NCBI GenBank assembly: GCA_964057225.1
Contig: OZ059897.1
Coordinates: 4,216,001 to 4,280,000 of the forward strand
Length of the DNA: 64,000 bases
Direction of reading: 5' to 3'
Source: Auanema rhodensis
Taxonomy: Eukaryota > Nematoda > Chromadorea > Rhabditida > Rhabditidae
Shown here: positions 11,039-25,725 of the stretch, piece after piece
Layout of the letters: each line of letters opens with the position of its first letter
Numbering within the stretch: position 1 is the first letter of the stretch
Notes under the pieces: model-generated
What the model was told of the DNA's origin: nothing
Seen by the model: only the letters and a program-made list of their open reading frames with translations
The model's database searches: none
Made by a program: the position numbers and the translations under genes

Positions 11039-13590
11039 TTGATCTGTGTTATCAGATTTGAGTTAACTTAAAAATGCACCGAGATATCAACTGATATATG
11101 TTCACACTTATATCCTCGATTTTCACCCTGAAGAAATGATTTTTTTGTTGAAAAACATTGTCCATCGTATTCGTCTTGAAAAAAGGAATCTAAAAACATC
11201 TACTTTTTGTGAAATTATTCAGAAATTTTTCGGGAAAATTTTTGTCAAAATGTTTTTGGAAGCAATGTTGAGTGTACATGGGAACTCAGCATACACTAAT
11301 GCATTATTTTTCAAACGATCATAACTAATTTTTGTATAGAGCGTTTCTCAATGTAGTATAGTTCATTCGATGCGGATTTTTAAGCTGCGTCGATCTGTGT
11401 TATCAGATTTGAGTTAGCTTAAAAATGCACCGAGATATCAACTGATATATGTTCACACTTATATCCTCGATTTTCACCCTGAAGAAATGATTTTTTCGTT
11501 AACAAACATTGTCCATCGTATTCGTCTTGAAAAAAGGAATCTAAAAACATCTACTTTTTGTGAAATTATTTAGAAATTTTTCGGGAAAATTTTTGTCAAA
11601 ATGTTTTTGGAAGCAATGTTGAGTGTACATGGGAACTCAACATACACTAATGCATTATTTTTCAAACGATCATAACTAATTTTTGTATAGAGCGTTTCTC
11701 AATGTAGTATAGTGCATTCGAAGCGGATTTTTAAGCTGCGTCGATCTGTGTTATCAGATTTGCGCTAGCTTAAAAATGCACCGAGTAATCAACTGATATA
11801 GGTTCACACTTATATCCTCGATTTTCACCCTGAAGAAATGATTTTTTCGTTGAATAACATTGTCCATCGTCTTCGTCTTGAAAAAAGGAAGCTAAAAACA
11901 TCTACTTTTTGTGAAATTATTTAGAAATTTTTCGGGAAAATTTTTGTCAAAATGTTTTTGGAAGCAATGTTGAGTGTACATGGGAACTCAACATACACTA
12001 ATGCATTATTTTTCATACGATCATAACTAATTTTTGTATAAAGCGTTTCTCAATGTAGTATAGTGCATTCGATGCGGATTTTTAAGCTGCGTCGATCTGT
12101 GTTATCAGATTTGCGCTAGCTTAAAAATGCACCGAGTAATCAACTGATATAGGTTCACACTTATATCCTCGATTTTCACCCTGAAGAATTAATTTTTTCG
12201 TTGAATAACATTGTCCATCGTCTTTGCCTTGAAAAAAGAAATCTAAAAACTCCTACTTTTTGTGAAATTATTAAGAAATTTTTCGGGAAAATTTTTGTCA
12301 CAATGTTTTTGGAAGCAATGTTGAGTGTACATGGGAACTCAGCATACACTAATGCATTATTTTTCGAACGATCATAACTAATTTTTGTATAGAGCGTTTC
12401 TCAATGTAGTATAGTGCATTCGATGCGGATTTTTAAGCTGCGTCGATCTGTGTTATCAGATTTGCGCTAGCTTAAAAATGCACCGAGTAATCAACTGATA
12501 TAGGTTCACACTTATATCCTCGATTTTCACCCTGAAGAAATGATTTTTTCGTTGAATAACATTGTCCATCGTCTTCGTCTTGAAAAAAGGAATCTAAAAA
12601 CATCTACTTTTTGTGAAATTATTTAGAAATTTTTCGGGAAAATTTTTGTCAAAATGTTTTTGGAAGCAATGTTGAGTGTACATGGGAACTCAACATACAC
12701 TAATGCATTATTTTTCATACGATCATAACTAATTTTTGTATAAAGCGTTTCTCAATGTAGTATAGTGCATTCGATGCGGATTTTTAAGCTGCGTTGATCT
12801 GTGTTATCAGATTTGAGTTAACTTAAAAATGCACCGAGATATCAACTGATATATGTTCACACTTATATCCTCGATTTTCACCCTGAAGAAATGATTTTTT
12901 TGTTGAAAAACATTGTCCATCGTATTCGTCTTGAAAAAAGGAATCTAAAAACATCTACTTTTTGTGAAATTATTTAGAAATTTTTCGGGAAAATTTTTGT
13001 CAAAATGTTTTTGGAAGCAATGTTGAGTGTACATGGGAACTCAGCATACACTAATGCATTATTTTTCAAACGATCATAACTAATTTTTGTATAGAGCGTT
13101 TCTCAATGTAGTATAGTTCATTCGATGCGGATTTTTAAGCTGCGTCGATCTGTGTTATCAGATTTGAGTTAGCTTAAAAATGCACCGAGATATCAACTGA
13201 TATATGTTCACACTTATATCCTCGATTTTCACCCTGAAGAAATGATTTTTTCGTTAACAAACATTGTCCATCGTATTCGTCTTGAAAAAAGGAATCTAAA
13301 AACATCTACTTTTTGTGAAATTATTCAGAATATTTTCGGGAAAATTTTTGTCAAAATGTTTTTGGAAGCAATGTTGAGTGTACATGGGAACTCAACATAC
13401 ACTAATGCATTATTTTTCAAACGATCATAACTAATTTTTGTATAGAGCGTTTCTCAATGTAGTATAGTGCATTCGAAGCGGATTTTTAAGCTGCGTCGAT
13501 CTGTGTTATCAGATTTGCGCTAGCTTAAAAATGCACCGAGTAATCAACTGATATAGGTTCACACTTATATCCTCGATTTTCACCCTGAAG
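10081..13590 (+). repeat. 1755-bp pentamer, two tandem copies
   Basis: Copies 10081-11835 and 11836-13590 carry the same order of variant monomers, offset 1755 bp (5 x 351). Matching pairs are catacg at 10961 and 12716, ttttttgttg near 11132 and 12890, ttaacaaac at 11499 and 13254, gaagcgg near 11721 and 13475, and tcgaacg at 10609 and 12364. Copy-specific changes include ggaagctaaa near 11889, ttattcag against ttatttag in the monomer following ttttttgttg, and cagaatatttt near 13326. The first copy overlaps the end of the dimer block, so the pentamer arose from dimer-type monomers joined to three mixed monomers. Confidence 0.85.
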
Positions 13591-16500
13591 AATTAATTTT
13601 TTCGTTGAATAACATTGTCCATCGTCTTTGCCTTGAAAAAAGAAATCTAAAAACTCCTACTTTTTGTGAAATTATTTAGAAATTTTTCGGGAAAATTTTT
13701 GTCACAATGTTTTTGGAAGCAATGTTGAGTGTACATGGGAACTCAACATACACTAATGCATTATTTTTCAAACGATCATAACTAATTTTTGTATGGAGCG
13801 TTTCTCAATGTAGTATAGTGCATTCGATGCGGATTTTTAAGCTGCGTTGATCTGTGTTATCAGATTTGCGCTAGCTTAAAAATGCACCGAGTAATCAACT
13901 GATATAGGTTCACACTTATATCCTCGATTTTCACCCTGAAGAATTAATTTTTTCGTTGAATAACATTGTCCATCGTCTTTGCCTTGAAAAAAGAAATCTA
14001 AAAACTCCTACTTTTTGTGAAATTATTTAGAAATTTTTAGGGAAAATTTTTGTCACAATGTTTTTGGAAGCAATGTTGAGTGTACATGGGAACTCAGCAT
14101 ACACTAATGCATTATTTTTCAAACGATCATAACTAATTTTTGTATGGAGCGTTTCTCAATGTAGTATAGTGCATTCGATGCGGATTTTTAAGCTGCGTTG
14201 ATCTGTGTTATCAGATTTGCGCTAGCTTAAAAATGCACCGAGTAATCAACTGATATAGGTTCACACTTATATCCTCGATTTTCACCCTGAAGAATTAATT
14301 TTTTCGTTGAATAACGTTGTCCATCGTCTTTGCCTTGAAAAAAAAAATCTAAAAACTCCTACTTTTTGTGAAATTATTTAGAAATTTTTCGGGAAAATTT
14401 TTGTCACAATGTTTTTGGAAGCAATGTTGAGTGTACATGGGAACTCAGCATACACTAATGCATTATTTTTCAAACGATCATAACTAATTTTTGTATGGAG
14501 CGTTTTTCAATGTAGTATAGTGCATTCGATGCGGATTTTTAAGCTGCGTCGATCTGTGTTATCAGATTTGAGTTAGCTTGAAAATGCACCGAGATATCAA
14601 CTGATATATGTTCACACTTATATCCTCGATTTTCACCCTGAAGAAATGATTTTTTCGTTAACAAACATTGTCCATCGTATTCGTCTTGAAAAAAGGAATC
14701 TAAAAACATCTACTTTTTGTGAAATTATTTAGAAATTTTTCGGGAAAATTTTTGTCAAAATGTTTTTGGAAGCAATGTTGAGTGTACATGGGAACTCAAC
14801 ATACACTAATGCATTATTTTTCAAACGATCATAACTAATTTTTGTATAGAGCGTTTCTCAATGTAGTATAGTGCATTCGATGCGGATTTTTAAGCTGCGT
14901 CGATCTGTGTTATCAGATTTGCGCTAGCTTAAAAATGCACCGAGTAATCAACTGATATAGGTTCACACTTATATCCTCGATTTTCACCCTGAAGAATTAA
15001 TTTTTCGTTGAATAACATTGTCCATCGTCTTTGCCTTGAAAAAAGAAATCTAAAAACTCCTACTTTTTGTGAAATTATTAAGAAATTTTTCGGGAAAATT
15101 TTTGTCACAATGTTTTTGGAAGCAATGTTGAGTGTACATGGGAACTCAGCATACACTAATGCATTATTTTTCGAACGATCATAACTAATTTTTGTATAGA
15201 GCGTTTCTCAATGTAGTATAGTGCATTCGATGCGGATTTTTAAGCTGCGTCGATCTGTGTTATCAGATTTGCGCTAGCTTAAAAATGCACCGAGTAATCA
15301 ACTGATATAGGTTCACACTTATATCCTCGATTTTCACCCTGAAGAATTAATTTTTTCGTTGAATAACATTGTCCATCGTCTTTCCCTTGAAAAAAGAAAT
15401 CTAAAAACTCCTACTTTTTGTGAAATTATTTAGAAATTTTTCGGGAAAATTTTTGTCACAATGTTTTTGGAAGCAATGTTGAGTGTACATGGGAACTCAA
15501 CATACACTAATGCATTATTTTTCAAACGATCATAACTAATTTTTGTATAGAGCGTTTCTCAATGTAGTATAGTGCATTCGATGCGGATTTTTAAGCTGCG
15601 TCGATCTGTGTTATCAGATTTGAGTTAGCTTGAAAATGCACCGAGATATCAACTGATATAGGTTCACACTTATATCCTCGATTTTCACCCTGAAGAATTA
15701 ATTTTTTCGTTGAATAACGTTGTCCATCGTCTTTGCCTTGAAAAAAAAAATCTAAAAACTCCTACTTTTTGTGAAATTATTTAGAAATTTTTCGGGAAAA
15801 TTTTTGTCACAATGTTTTTGGAAGCAATGTTGAGTGTACATGGGAACTCAGCATACACTAATGCATTATTTTTCAAACGATCATAACTAATTTTTGTATG
15901 GAGCGTTTCTCAATGTAGTATAGTGCATTCGATGCGGATTTTTAAGCTGCGTCGATCTGTTTTATCAGATTTGAGTTAGCTTGAAAATGCACCGAGATAT
16001 CAACTGATATATGTTCACACTTATATCCTCGATTTTCACCCTGAAGAATTAATTTTTTCGTTGAACAACATTGTCCATCGTCTTTGCCTTGAAAAAAGAA
16101 ATCTAAAAACTCCTACTTTTTGTGAAATTATTTAGAAATTTTTCGGGAAAATTTTTGTCAAAATGTTTTTGGAAGCAATGTTGAGTGTACATGGGAACTC
16201 AGCATACACTAATGCATTATTTTTCAAACGATCATAACTAATTTTTGTATAGAGCGTTTCTCAATGTAGTATAGTTCATTCGATGCGGATTTTTAAGCTG
16301 CGTCGATCTGTATTATCAGATTTGAGTTAGCTTAAAAATGCACCGAGATATCAACTGATATATGTTCACACTTATATCCTCGATTTTCACCCTGAAGAAA
16401 TGATTTTTTCGTTAACAAACATTGTCCATCGTATTCGTCTTGAAAAAAGGAATCTAAAAACATCTACTTTTTGTGAAATTATTTAGAAATTTTTCGGGAA

Positions 16501-18189
16501 AATTTTTGTCAAAATGTTTTTGGAAGCAATGTTGAGTGTACATGGGAACTCAACATACACTAATGCATTATTTTTCAAACGATCATAACTAATTTTTGTA
16601 TAGAGCGTTTCTCAATGTAGTATAGTGCATTCGATGCGGATTTTTAAGCTGCGTCGATCTGTGTTATCAGATTTGCGCTAGCTTAAAAATGCACCGAGTA
16701 ATCAACTGATATAGGTTCACACTTATATCCTCGATTTTCACCCTGAAGAATTAATTTTTTCGTTGAATAACATTGTCCATCGTCTTTGCCTTGAAAAAAG
16801 AAATCTAAAAACTCCTACTTTTTGTGAAATTATTAAGAAATTTTTCGGGAAAATTTTTGTCACAATGTTTTTGGAAGCAATGTTGAGTGTACATGGGAAC
16901 TCAGCATACACTAATGCATTATTTTTCGAACGATCATAACTAATTTTTGTATAGAGCGTTTCTCAATGTAGTATAGTGCATTCGATGCGGATTTTTAAGC
17001 TGCGTCGATCTGTGTTATCAGATTTGCGCTAGCTTAAAAATGCACCGAGTAATCAACTGATATAGGTTCACACATATATCCTCGATTTTCACCCTGAAGA
17101 ATTAATTTTTTCGTTGAATAACTATGTCCATCGTCTTTGCCTTGAAAAAAGAAATCTAAAAACTCCTACTTTTTGTGAAATTATTTAGAAATTTTTCGGG
17201 AAAATTTTTGTCACAATGTTTTTGGAAGCAATGTTGAGTGTACATGGGAACTCAACATACACTAATGCATTATTTTTCAAACGATCATAACTAATTTTTG
17301 TATGGAGCGTTTCTCAATGTAGTATAGTGCATTCGATGCGGATTTTTAAGCTGCGTTGATCTGTGTTATCAGATTTGCGCTAGCTTAAAAATGCACCGAG
17401 TAATCAACTGATATAGGTTCACACTTATATCCTCGATTTTCACCCTGAAGAATTAATTTTTTCGTTGAATAACATTGTCCATCGTCTTTGCCTTGAAAAA
17501 AAAAATCTAAAAACTCCTACTTTTTGTGAAATTATTTAGAAATTTTTCGGGAAAATTTTTGTCACAATGTTTTTGGAAGCAATGTTGAGTGTACATGGGA
17601 ACTCAGCATACACTAATGCATTATTTTTCAAACGATCATAACTAATTTTTGTATGGAGCGTTTCTCAATGTAGTATAGTGCATTCGATGCGGATTTTTAA
17701 GCTGCGTTGATCTGTGTTATCAGATTTGCGCTAGCTTAAAAATGCACCGAGTAATCAACTGATATAGGTTCACACTTATATCCTCGATTTTCACCCTGAA
17801 GAATTAATTTTTTCGTTGAATAACGTTGTCCATCGTCTTTGCCTTGAACAAAAAAATCTAAAAACTCCTACTTTTTGTAAAATTATTTAGAAATTTTTCG
17901 GGAAAATTTTTGTCACAATGTTTTTGGAAGCAATGTTGAGTGTACATGGGAACTCAACATACACTAATGCATTATTTTTCAAACGATCATAACTAATTTT
18001 TGTATAGAGCGTTTCTCAATGTAGTATAGTGCATTCGATGCGGATTTTTAAGCTGCGTCGATCTGTGTTATCAGATTTGCGCTAGCTTAAAAATGCACCG
18101 AGTAATCAACTGATATAGGTTCACACTTATATCCTCGATTTTCACCCTGAAGAATTAATTTTTTCGTTGAATAACTATGTCCATCGTCT
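13591..18189 (+). repeat. Mixed monomers with a local trimer
   Basis: About thirteen monomers of intermixed types. Three successive gcgct/gaattaat monomers open the block. ttaacaaac variants occur at 14658 and 16412. A T is missing in the T-run near 15001, which makes the 14658-16412 distance 1754 in place of 1755. The rare actatgtcc variant recurs at 17121 and 18174, exactly 1053 bp apart, marking a trimer duplication. The stretch around 16090-17000 resembles 30129-31039, at an offset of about 14039 bp (40 monomers minus one base). Private changes include tattatcag near 16311 and gttgaacaac near 16061. Confidence 0.8.
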
Positions 18190-20110
18190 TTGCCTTGAAA
18201 AAAGAAATCTAAAAACTCCTACTTTTTGTGAAATTATTTAGAAATTTTTCGGGAAAATTTTTGTCACAATGTTTTTGGAAGCAATGTTGAGTGTACATGG
18301 GAACTCAACATACACTAATGCATTATTTTTCAAACGATCATAACTAATTTTTGTATGGAGCGTTTCTCAATGTAGTATAGTGCATTCGATGCGGATTTTT
18401 AAGCTGCGTTGATCTGTGTTATCAGATTTGCGCTAGCTTAAAAATGCACCGAGTAATCAACTGATATAGGTTCACACTTATATCCTCGATTTTCACCCTG
18501 AAGAATTAATTTTTTCGTTGAATAACATTGTCCATCGTCTTTGCCTTGAAAAAAAAAATCTAAAAACTCCTACTTTTTGTGAAATTATTTAGAAATTTTT
18601 CGGGAAAATTTTTGTCACAATGTTTTTGGAAGCAATGTTGAGTGTACATGGGAACTCAGCATACACTAATGCATTATTTTTCAAACGATCATAACTAATT
18701 TTTGTATGGAGCGTTTCTCAATGTAGTATAGTGCATTCGATGCGGATTTTTAAGCTGCGTTGATCTGTGTTATCAGATTTGCGCTAGCTTAAAAATGCAC
18801 CGAGTAATCAACTGATATAGGTTCACACTTATATCCTCGATTTTCACCCTGAAGAATTAATTTTTTCGTTGAATAACGTTGTCCATCGTCTTTGCCTTGA
18901 AAAAAAAAATCTAAAAACTCCTAGTTTTTGTGAAATTATTTAGAAATTTTTCGGGAAAATTTTTGTCACAATGTTTTTGGAAGCAATGTTGAGTGTACAT
19001 GGGAACTCAGCATACACTAATGCATTATTTTTCAAACGATCATAACTAATTTTTGTATGGAGCGTTTCTCAATGTAGTATAGTGCATTCGATGCGGATTT
19101 TTAAGCTGCGTTGATCTGTGTTATCAGATTTGCGCTAGCTTAAAAATGCACCGAGTAATCAACTGATATAGGTTCACACTTATATCCTCGATTTTCACCC
19201 TGAAGAATTAATTTTTTCGTTGAATAACGTTGTCCATCGTCTTTGCCTTGAACAAAAAAATCTAAAAACTCCTACTTTTTGTGAAATTATTTAGAAATTT
19301 TTCGGGAAAATTTTTGTCACAATGTTTTTGGAAGCAATGTTGAGTGTACATGGGAACTCAGCATACACTAATGCATTATTTTTCAAACGATCATAACTAA
19401 TTTTTGTATAGAGCGTTTCTCAATGTAGTATAGTGCATTCGATGCGGATTTTTAAGCTGCGTCGATATGTGTTATCAGATTTGAGTTAGCTTGAAAATGC
19501 ACCGAGATATCAACTGATATATGTTCACACTTATATCCTCGATTTTCACCCTGAAGAATTAATTTTTTCGTTGAATAACATTGTCCATCGTCTTTGCCTT
19601 GAAAAAAGAAATCTAAAAACTCCTACTTTTTGTGAAATTATTTAGAAATTTTTCGGGAAAATTTTTGTCAAAATGTTTTTGGAAGCAATGTTGAGTGTAC
19701 ATGGGAACTCAGCATACACTAATGCATTATTTTTCGAACGATCATAACTAATTTTTGTATAGAGCGTTTCTCAATGTAGTATAGTTCATTCGATGCGGAT
19801 TTTTAAGCTGCGTCGATCTGTGTTATCAGATTTGAGTTAGCTTAAAAATGCACCGAGATATCAACTGATATATGTTCACACTTATATCCTCGATTTTCAC
19901 CCTGAAGAAATGATTTTTTCGTTAACAAACATTGTCCATCGTATTCGTCTTGAAAAAAGGAATCTAAAAACATCTACTTTTTGTGAAATTATTTAGAAAT
20001 TTTTCGGGAAAATTTTTGTCACAATGTTTTTGGAAGCAATGTTGAGTGTACATGGGAACTCAGCATACACTAATGCATTATTTTTCAAACGATCATAACT
20101 AATTTTTGTA
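18190..20110 (+). repeat. Long-range duplicated block, copy 1 (pairs with 23805-25725)
   Basis: This 1.9-kb run repeats at an offset of 5615 bp (16 monomers minus one base). Shared rare markers are ctcctagtttttg (ctag at 18921 and 24536), cttgaacaaaaaaa (near 19250 and 24865), gcgtcgatatg with agcttgaaaatg, tcgaacg, and ttaacaaac (19922 and 25537). The missing base is in the A-run near 24520. Similarity begins just after actatgtcc at 18174, which the other copy lacks, and ends where gtatagagcg here meets gtatggagcg in the partner. Confidence 0.83.
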
Positions 20111-20576
20111 TAGAGCGTTTCTCAATGTAGTATAGTGCATTCGATGCGGATTTTTAAGCTGCGTCGATCTGTGTTATCAGATTTGCGCTAGCTTAAAAAT
20201 GCACCGAGTAATCAACTGATATAGGTTCACACTTATATCCTCGATTTTCACCCTGAAGAATTAATTTTTTCGTTGAATAACATTGTCCATCGTCTTTGCC
20301 TTGAAAAAAGAAATCTAAAAACTCCTACTTTTTGTGAAATTATTTAGAAATTTTTCGGGAAAATTTTTGTCACAATGTTTTTGGAAGCAATGTTGAGTGT
20401 ACATGGGAACTCAACATACACTAATGCATTATTTTTCAAACGATCATAACTAATTTTTGTATAGAGCGTTTCTCAATGTAGTATAGTGCATTCGATGCGG
20501 ATTTTTAAGCTGCGTCGATCTGTGTTATCAGATTTGAGTTAGCTTGAAAATGCACCGAGATATCAACTGATATATG

Positions 20577-23500
20577 TTCACACTTATATCCTCGATTTTC
20601 ACCCTGAAGAATTAATTTTTTCGTTGAATAACGTTGTCCATCGTCTTTGCCTTGAACAAAAAAATCTAAAAACTCCTACTTTTTGTGAAATTATTTAGAA
20701 ATTTTTCGGGAAAATTTTTGTCACAATGTTTTTGGAAGCAATGTTGAGTGTACATGGGAACTCAGCATACACTAATGCATTATTTTTCAAACGATCATAA
20801 CTAATTTTTGTATAGAGCGTTTCTCAATGTAGTATAGTGCATTCGATGCGGATTTTTAAGCTGCGTCGATATGTGTTATCAGATTTGAGTTAGCTTGAAA
20901 ATGCACCGAGATATCAACTGATATATGTTCACACTTATATCCTCGATTTTCACCCTGAAGAATTAATTTTTTCGTTGAATAACATTGTCCATCGTCTTTG
21001 CCTTGAAAAAAGAAATCTAAAAACTCCTACTTTTTGTGAAATTATTTAGAAATTTTTCGGGAAAATTTTTGTCAAAATGTTTTTGGAAGCAATGTTGAGT
21101 GTACATGGGAACTCAGCATACACTAATGCATTATTTTTCGAACGATCATAACTAATTTTTGTATAGAGCGTTTCTCAATGTAGTATAGTTCATTCGATGC
21201 GGATTTTTAAGCTGCGTCGATCTGTGTTATCAGATTTGAGTTAGCTTAAAAATGCACCGAGATATCAACTGATATATGTTCACACTTATATCCTCGATTT
21301 TCACCCTGAAGAAATGATTTTTTCGTTAACAAACATTGTCCATCGTATTCGTCTTGAAAAAAGGAATCTAAAAACATCTACTTTTTGTGAAATTATTTAG
21401 AAATTTTTCGGGAAAATTTTTGTCACAATGTTTTTGGAAGCAATGTTGAGTGTACATGGGAACTCAGCATACACTAATGCATTATTTTTCAAACGATCAT
21501 AACTAATTTTTGTATGGAGCGTTTCTCAATGTAGTATAGTGCATTCGATGCGGATTTTTAAGCTGCGTTGATCTGTGTTATCAGATTTGCGCTAGCTTAA
21601 AAATGCACCGAGTAATCAACTGATATAGGTTCACACTTATATCCTCGATTTTCACCCTGAAGAATTAATTTTTTCGTTGAATAACATTGTCCATCGTCTT
21701 TGCCTTGAAAAAAGAAATCTAAAAACTCCTACTTTTTGTGAAATTATTTAGAAATTTTTCGGGAAAATTTTTGTCACAATGTTTTTGGAAGCAATGTTGA
21801 GTGTACATGGGAACTCAGCATACACTAATGCATTATTTTTCAAACGATCATAACTAATTTTTGTATAGAGCGTTTCTCAATGTAGTATAGTGCATTCGAT
21901 GCGGATTTTTAAGCTGCGTCGATATGTGTTATCAGATTTGAGTTAGCTTGAAAATGCACCGAGATATCAACTGATATATGTTCACACTTATATCCTCGAT
22001 TTTCACACTGAAGAATTAATTTTTTCGTTGAATAACATTGTCCATCGTCTTTGCCTTGAAAAAAGAAATCTAAAAACTCCTACTTTTTGTGAAATTATTT
22101 AGAAATTTTTCGGGAAAATTTTTGTCAAAATGTTTTTGGAAGCAATGTTGAGTGTACATGGGAACTCAGCATACACTAATGCATTATTTTTCAAACGATC
22201 ATAACTAATTTTTGTATAGAGCGTTTCTCAATGTAGTATAGTTCATTCGATGCGGATTTTTAAGCTGCGTCGATCTGTGTTATCAGATTTGAGTTAGCTT
22301 AAAAATGCACCGAGATATCAACTGATATATGTTCACACTTATATCCTCGATTTTCACCCTGAAGAATTAATTTTTTCGTTGAATAACATTGTCCATCGTC
22401 TTTGCCTTGAAAAAAGAAATCTAAAAACTCCTACTTTTTGTGAAATTATTAAGAAATTTTTCGGGAAAATTTTTGTCACAATGTTTTTGGAAGCAATGTT
22501 GAGTGTACATGGGAACTCAGCATACACTAATGCATTATTTTTCGAACGATCATAACTAATTTTTGTATAGAGCGTTTCTCAATGTAGTATAGTGCATTCG
22601 ATGCGGATTTTTAAGCTGCGTCGATCTGTGTTATCAGATTTGCGCTAGCTTAAAAATGCACCGAGTAATCAACTGATATAGGTTCACACTTATATCCTCG
22701 ATTTTCACCCTGAAGAATTAATTTTTTCGTTGAATAACATTGTCCATCGTCTTTGCCTTGAAAAAAGAAATCTAAAAACTCCTACTTTTTGTGAAATTAA
22801 TAAGAAATTTTTCGGGAAAATTTTTGTCACAATGTTTTTGGAAGCAATGTTGAGTGTACATGGGAACTCAGCATACACTAATGCATTATTTTTCGAACGA
22901 TCATAACTAATTTTTGTATAGAGCGTTTCTCAATGTAGTATAGTGCATTCGATGCGGATTTTTAAGCTGCGTCGATCTGTGTTATCAGATTTGCGCTAGC
23001 TTAAAAATGCACCGAGTAATCAACTGATATAGGTTCACACTTATATCCTCGATTTTCACCCTGAAGAATTAATTTTTTCGTTGAATAACATTGTCCATCG
23101 TCTTTGCCTTGAAAAAAGAAATCTAAAAACTCCTACTTTTTGTGAAATTATTTAGAAATTTTTCGGGAAAATTTTTGTCACAATGTTTTTGGAAGCAATG
23201 TTGAGTGTACATGGGAACTCAACATACACTAATGCATTATTTTTCAAACGATCATAACTAATTTTTGTATAGAGCGTTTCTCAATGTAGTATAGTGCATT
23301 CGATGCGGATTTTTAAGCTGCGTCGATCTGTGTTATCAGATTTGAGTTAGCTTGAAAATGCACCGAGATATCAACTGATATATGTTCACACTTATATCCT
23401 CGATTTTCACCCTGAAGAATTAATTTTTTCGTTGAAAAACATTGTCCATCGTATTCGTCTTGAAAAAAGGAATCTAAAAACATCTACTTTTTGTGAAATT

Positions 23501-23665
23501 ATTTAGAAATTTTTCGGGAAAATTTTTGTCACAATGTTTTTGGAAGCAATGTTGAGTGTACATGGGAACTCAGCATACACTAATGCATTATTTTTCAAAC
23601 GATCATAACTAATTTTTGTATAGAGCGTTTCTCAATGTAGTATAGTGCATTCGATGCGGATTTTT
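20577..23665 (+). repeat. 3.1-kb duplicated block, copy 1 (pairs with 24788-27876)
   Basis: About 8.8 monomers recur at offset 4211 bp with the same variant order: cttgaacaaaaaaa, gcgtcgatatg, tcgaacg, gttcattcg, ttaacaaac (21326 and 25537), gtatggagcg, cacactg (22001 and 26212), ttattaagaa and the chimeric gaattaat/gaaaaac/attcgtc monomer (near 23431 and 27642). By eye I found only about three single-base differences inside the block, for example gaaattaataag near 22793 against gaaattattaag in the partner. It ends where gcgtcgatatg here faces gcgtcgatctg there. Confidence 0.85.
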
Positions 23666-23804
23666 AAGCTGCGTCGATATGTGTTATCAGATTTGAGTTA
23701 GCTTGAAAATGCACCGAGATATCAACTGATATATGTTCACACTTATATCCTCGATTTTCACACTGAAGAATTAATTTTTTCGTTGAATAACATTGTCCAT
23801 CGTC

Positions 23805-25725
23805 TTTGCCTTGAAAAAAGAAATCTAAAAACTCCTACTTTTTGTGAAATTATTTAGAAATTTTTCGGGAAAATTTTTGTCACAATGTTTTTGGAAGCAA
23901 TGTTGAGTGTACATGGGAACTCAACATACACTAATGCATTATTTTTCAAACGATCATAACTAATTTTTGTATGGAGCGTTTCTCAATGTAGTATAGTGCA
24001 TTCGATGCGGATTTTTAAGCTGCGTTGATCTGTGTTATCAGATTTGCGCTAGCTTAAAAATGCACCGAGTAATCAACTGATATAGGTTCACACTTATATC
24101 CTCGATTTTCACCCTGAAGAATTAATTTTTTCGTTGAATAACATTGTCCATCGTCTTTGCCTTGAAAAAAAAAATCTAAAAACTCCTACTTTTTGTGAAA
24201 TTATTTAGAAATTTTTCGGGAAAATTTTTGTCACAATGTTTTTGGAAGCAATGTTGAGTGTACATGGGAACTCAGCATACACTAATGCATTATTTTTCAA
24301 ACGATCATAACTAATTTTTGTATGGAGCGTTTCTCAATGTAGTATAGTGCATTCGATGCGGATTTTTAAGCTGCGTTGATCTGTGTTATCAGATTTGCGC
24401 TAGCTTAAAAATGCACCGAGTAATCAACTGATATAGGTTCACACTTATATCCTCGATTTTCACCCTGAAGAATTAATTTTTTCGTTGAATAACGTTGTCC
24501 ATCGTCTTTGCCTTGAAAAAAAAATCTAAAAACTCCTAGTTTTTGTGAAATTATTTAGAAATTTTTCGGGAAAATTTTTGTCACAATGTTTTTGGAAGCA
24601 ATGTTGAGTGTACATGGGAACTCAGCATACACTAATGCATTATTTTTCAAACGATCATAACTAATTTTTGTATGGAGCGTTTCTCAATGTAGTATAGTGC
24701 ATTCGATGCGGATTTTTAAGCTGCGTTGATCTGTGTTATCAGATTTGCGCTAGCTTAAAAATGCACCGAGTAATCAACTGATATAGGTTCACACTTATAT
24801 CCTCGATTTTCACCCTGAAGAATTAATTTTTTCGTTGAATAACGTTGTCCATCGTCTTTGCCTTGAACAAAAAAATCTAAAAACTCCTACTTTTTGTGAA
24901 ATTATTTAGAAATTTTTCGGGAAAATTTTTGTCACAATGTTTTTGGAAGCAATGTTGAGTGTACATGGGAACTCAGCATACACTAATGCATTATTTTTCA
25001 AACGATCATAACTAATTTTTGTATAGAGCGTTTCTCAATGTAGTATAGTGCATTCGATGCGGATTTTTAAGCTGCGTCGATATGTGTTATCAGATTTGAG
25101 TTAGCTTGAAAATGCACCGAGATATCAACTGATATATGTTCACACTTATATCCTCGATTTTCACCCTGAAGAATTAATTTTTTCGTTGAATAACATTGTC
25201 CATCGTCTTTGCCTTGAAAAAAGAAATCTAAAAACTCCTACTTTTTGTGAAATTATTTAGAAATTTTTCGGGAAAATTTTTGTCAAAATGTTTTTGGAAG
25301 CAATGTTGAGTGTACATGGGAACTCAGCATACACTAATGCATTATTTTTCGAACGATCATAACTAATTTTTGTATAGAGCGTTTCTCAATGTAGTATAGT
25401 TCATTCGATGCGGATTTTTAAGCTGCGTCGATCTGTGTTATCAGATTTGAGTTAGCTTAAAAATGCACCGAGATATCAACTGATATATGTTCACACTTAT
25501 ATCCTCGATTTTCACCCTGAAGAAATGATTTTTTCGTTAACAAACATTGTCCATCGTATTCGTCTTGAAAAAAGGAATCTAAAAACATCTACTTTTTGTG
25601 AAATTATTTAGAAATTTTTCGGGAAAATTTTTGTCACAATGTTTTTGGAAGCAATGTTGAGTGTACATGGGAACTCAGCATACACTAATGCATTATTTTT
25701 CAAACGATCATAACTAATTTTTGTA
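23805..25725 (+). repeat. Long-range duplicated block, copy 2 (pairs with 18190-20110)
   Basis: This is the partner of 18190-20110 at offset 5615 bp. It carries the same order of rare variants, including ctcctag at 24536 and ttaacaaac at 25537, plus a one-base shortening of the A-run near 24520 that the first copy lacks. Its right part overlaps the second copy of the 4211-bp-offset duplication, so this region is a mosaic in which two different repeat registers meet. Confidence 0.83.

Noticed and set aside
14929-15156. 75-codon open frame on the minus strand
   Set aside because: It is the reverse of ordinary satellite monomers, open only because a T is missing in the T-run near 15001. It has no motif and no conserved frame in other monomers. 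The minus-strand frames at 29007-29213 and 51324-51563 are rejected for the same reason: they arise from local base changes in the same repeat.
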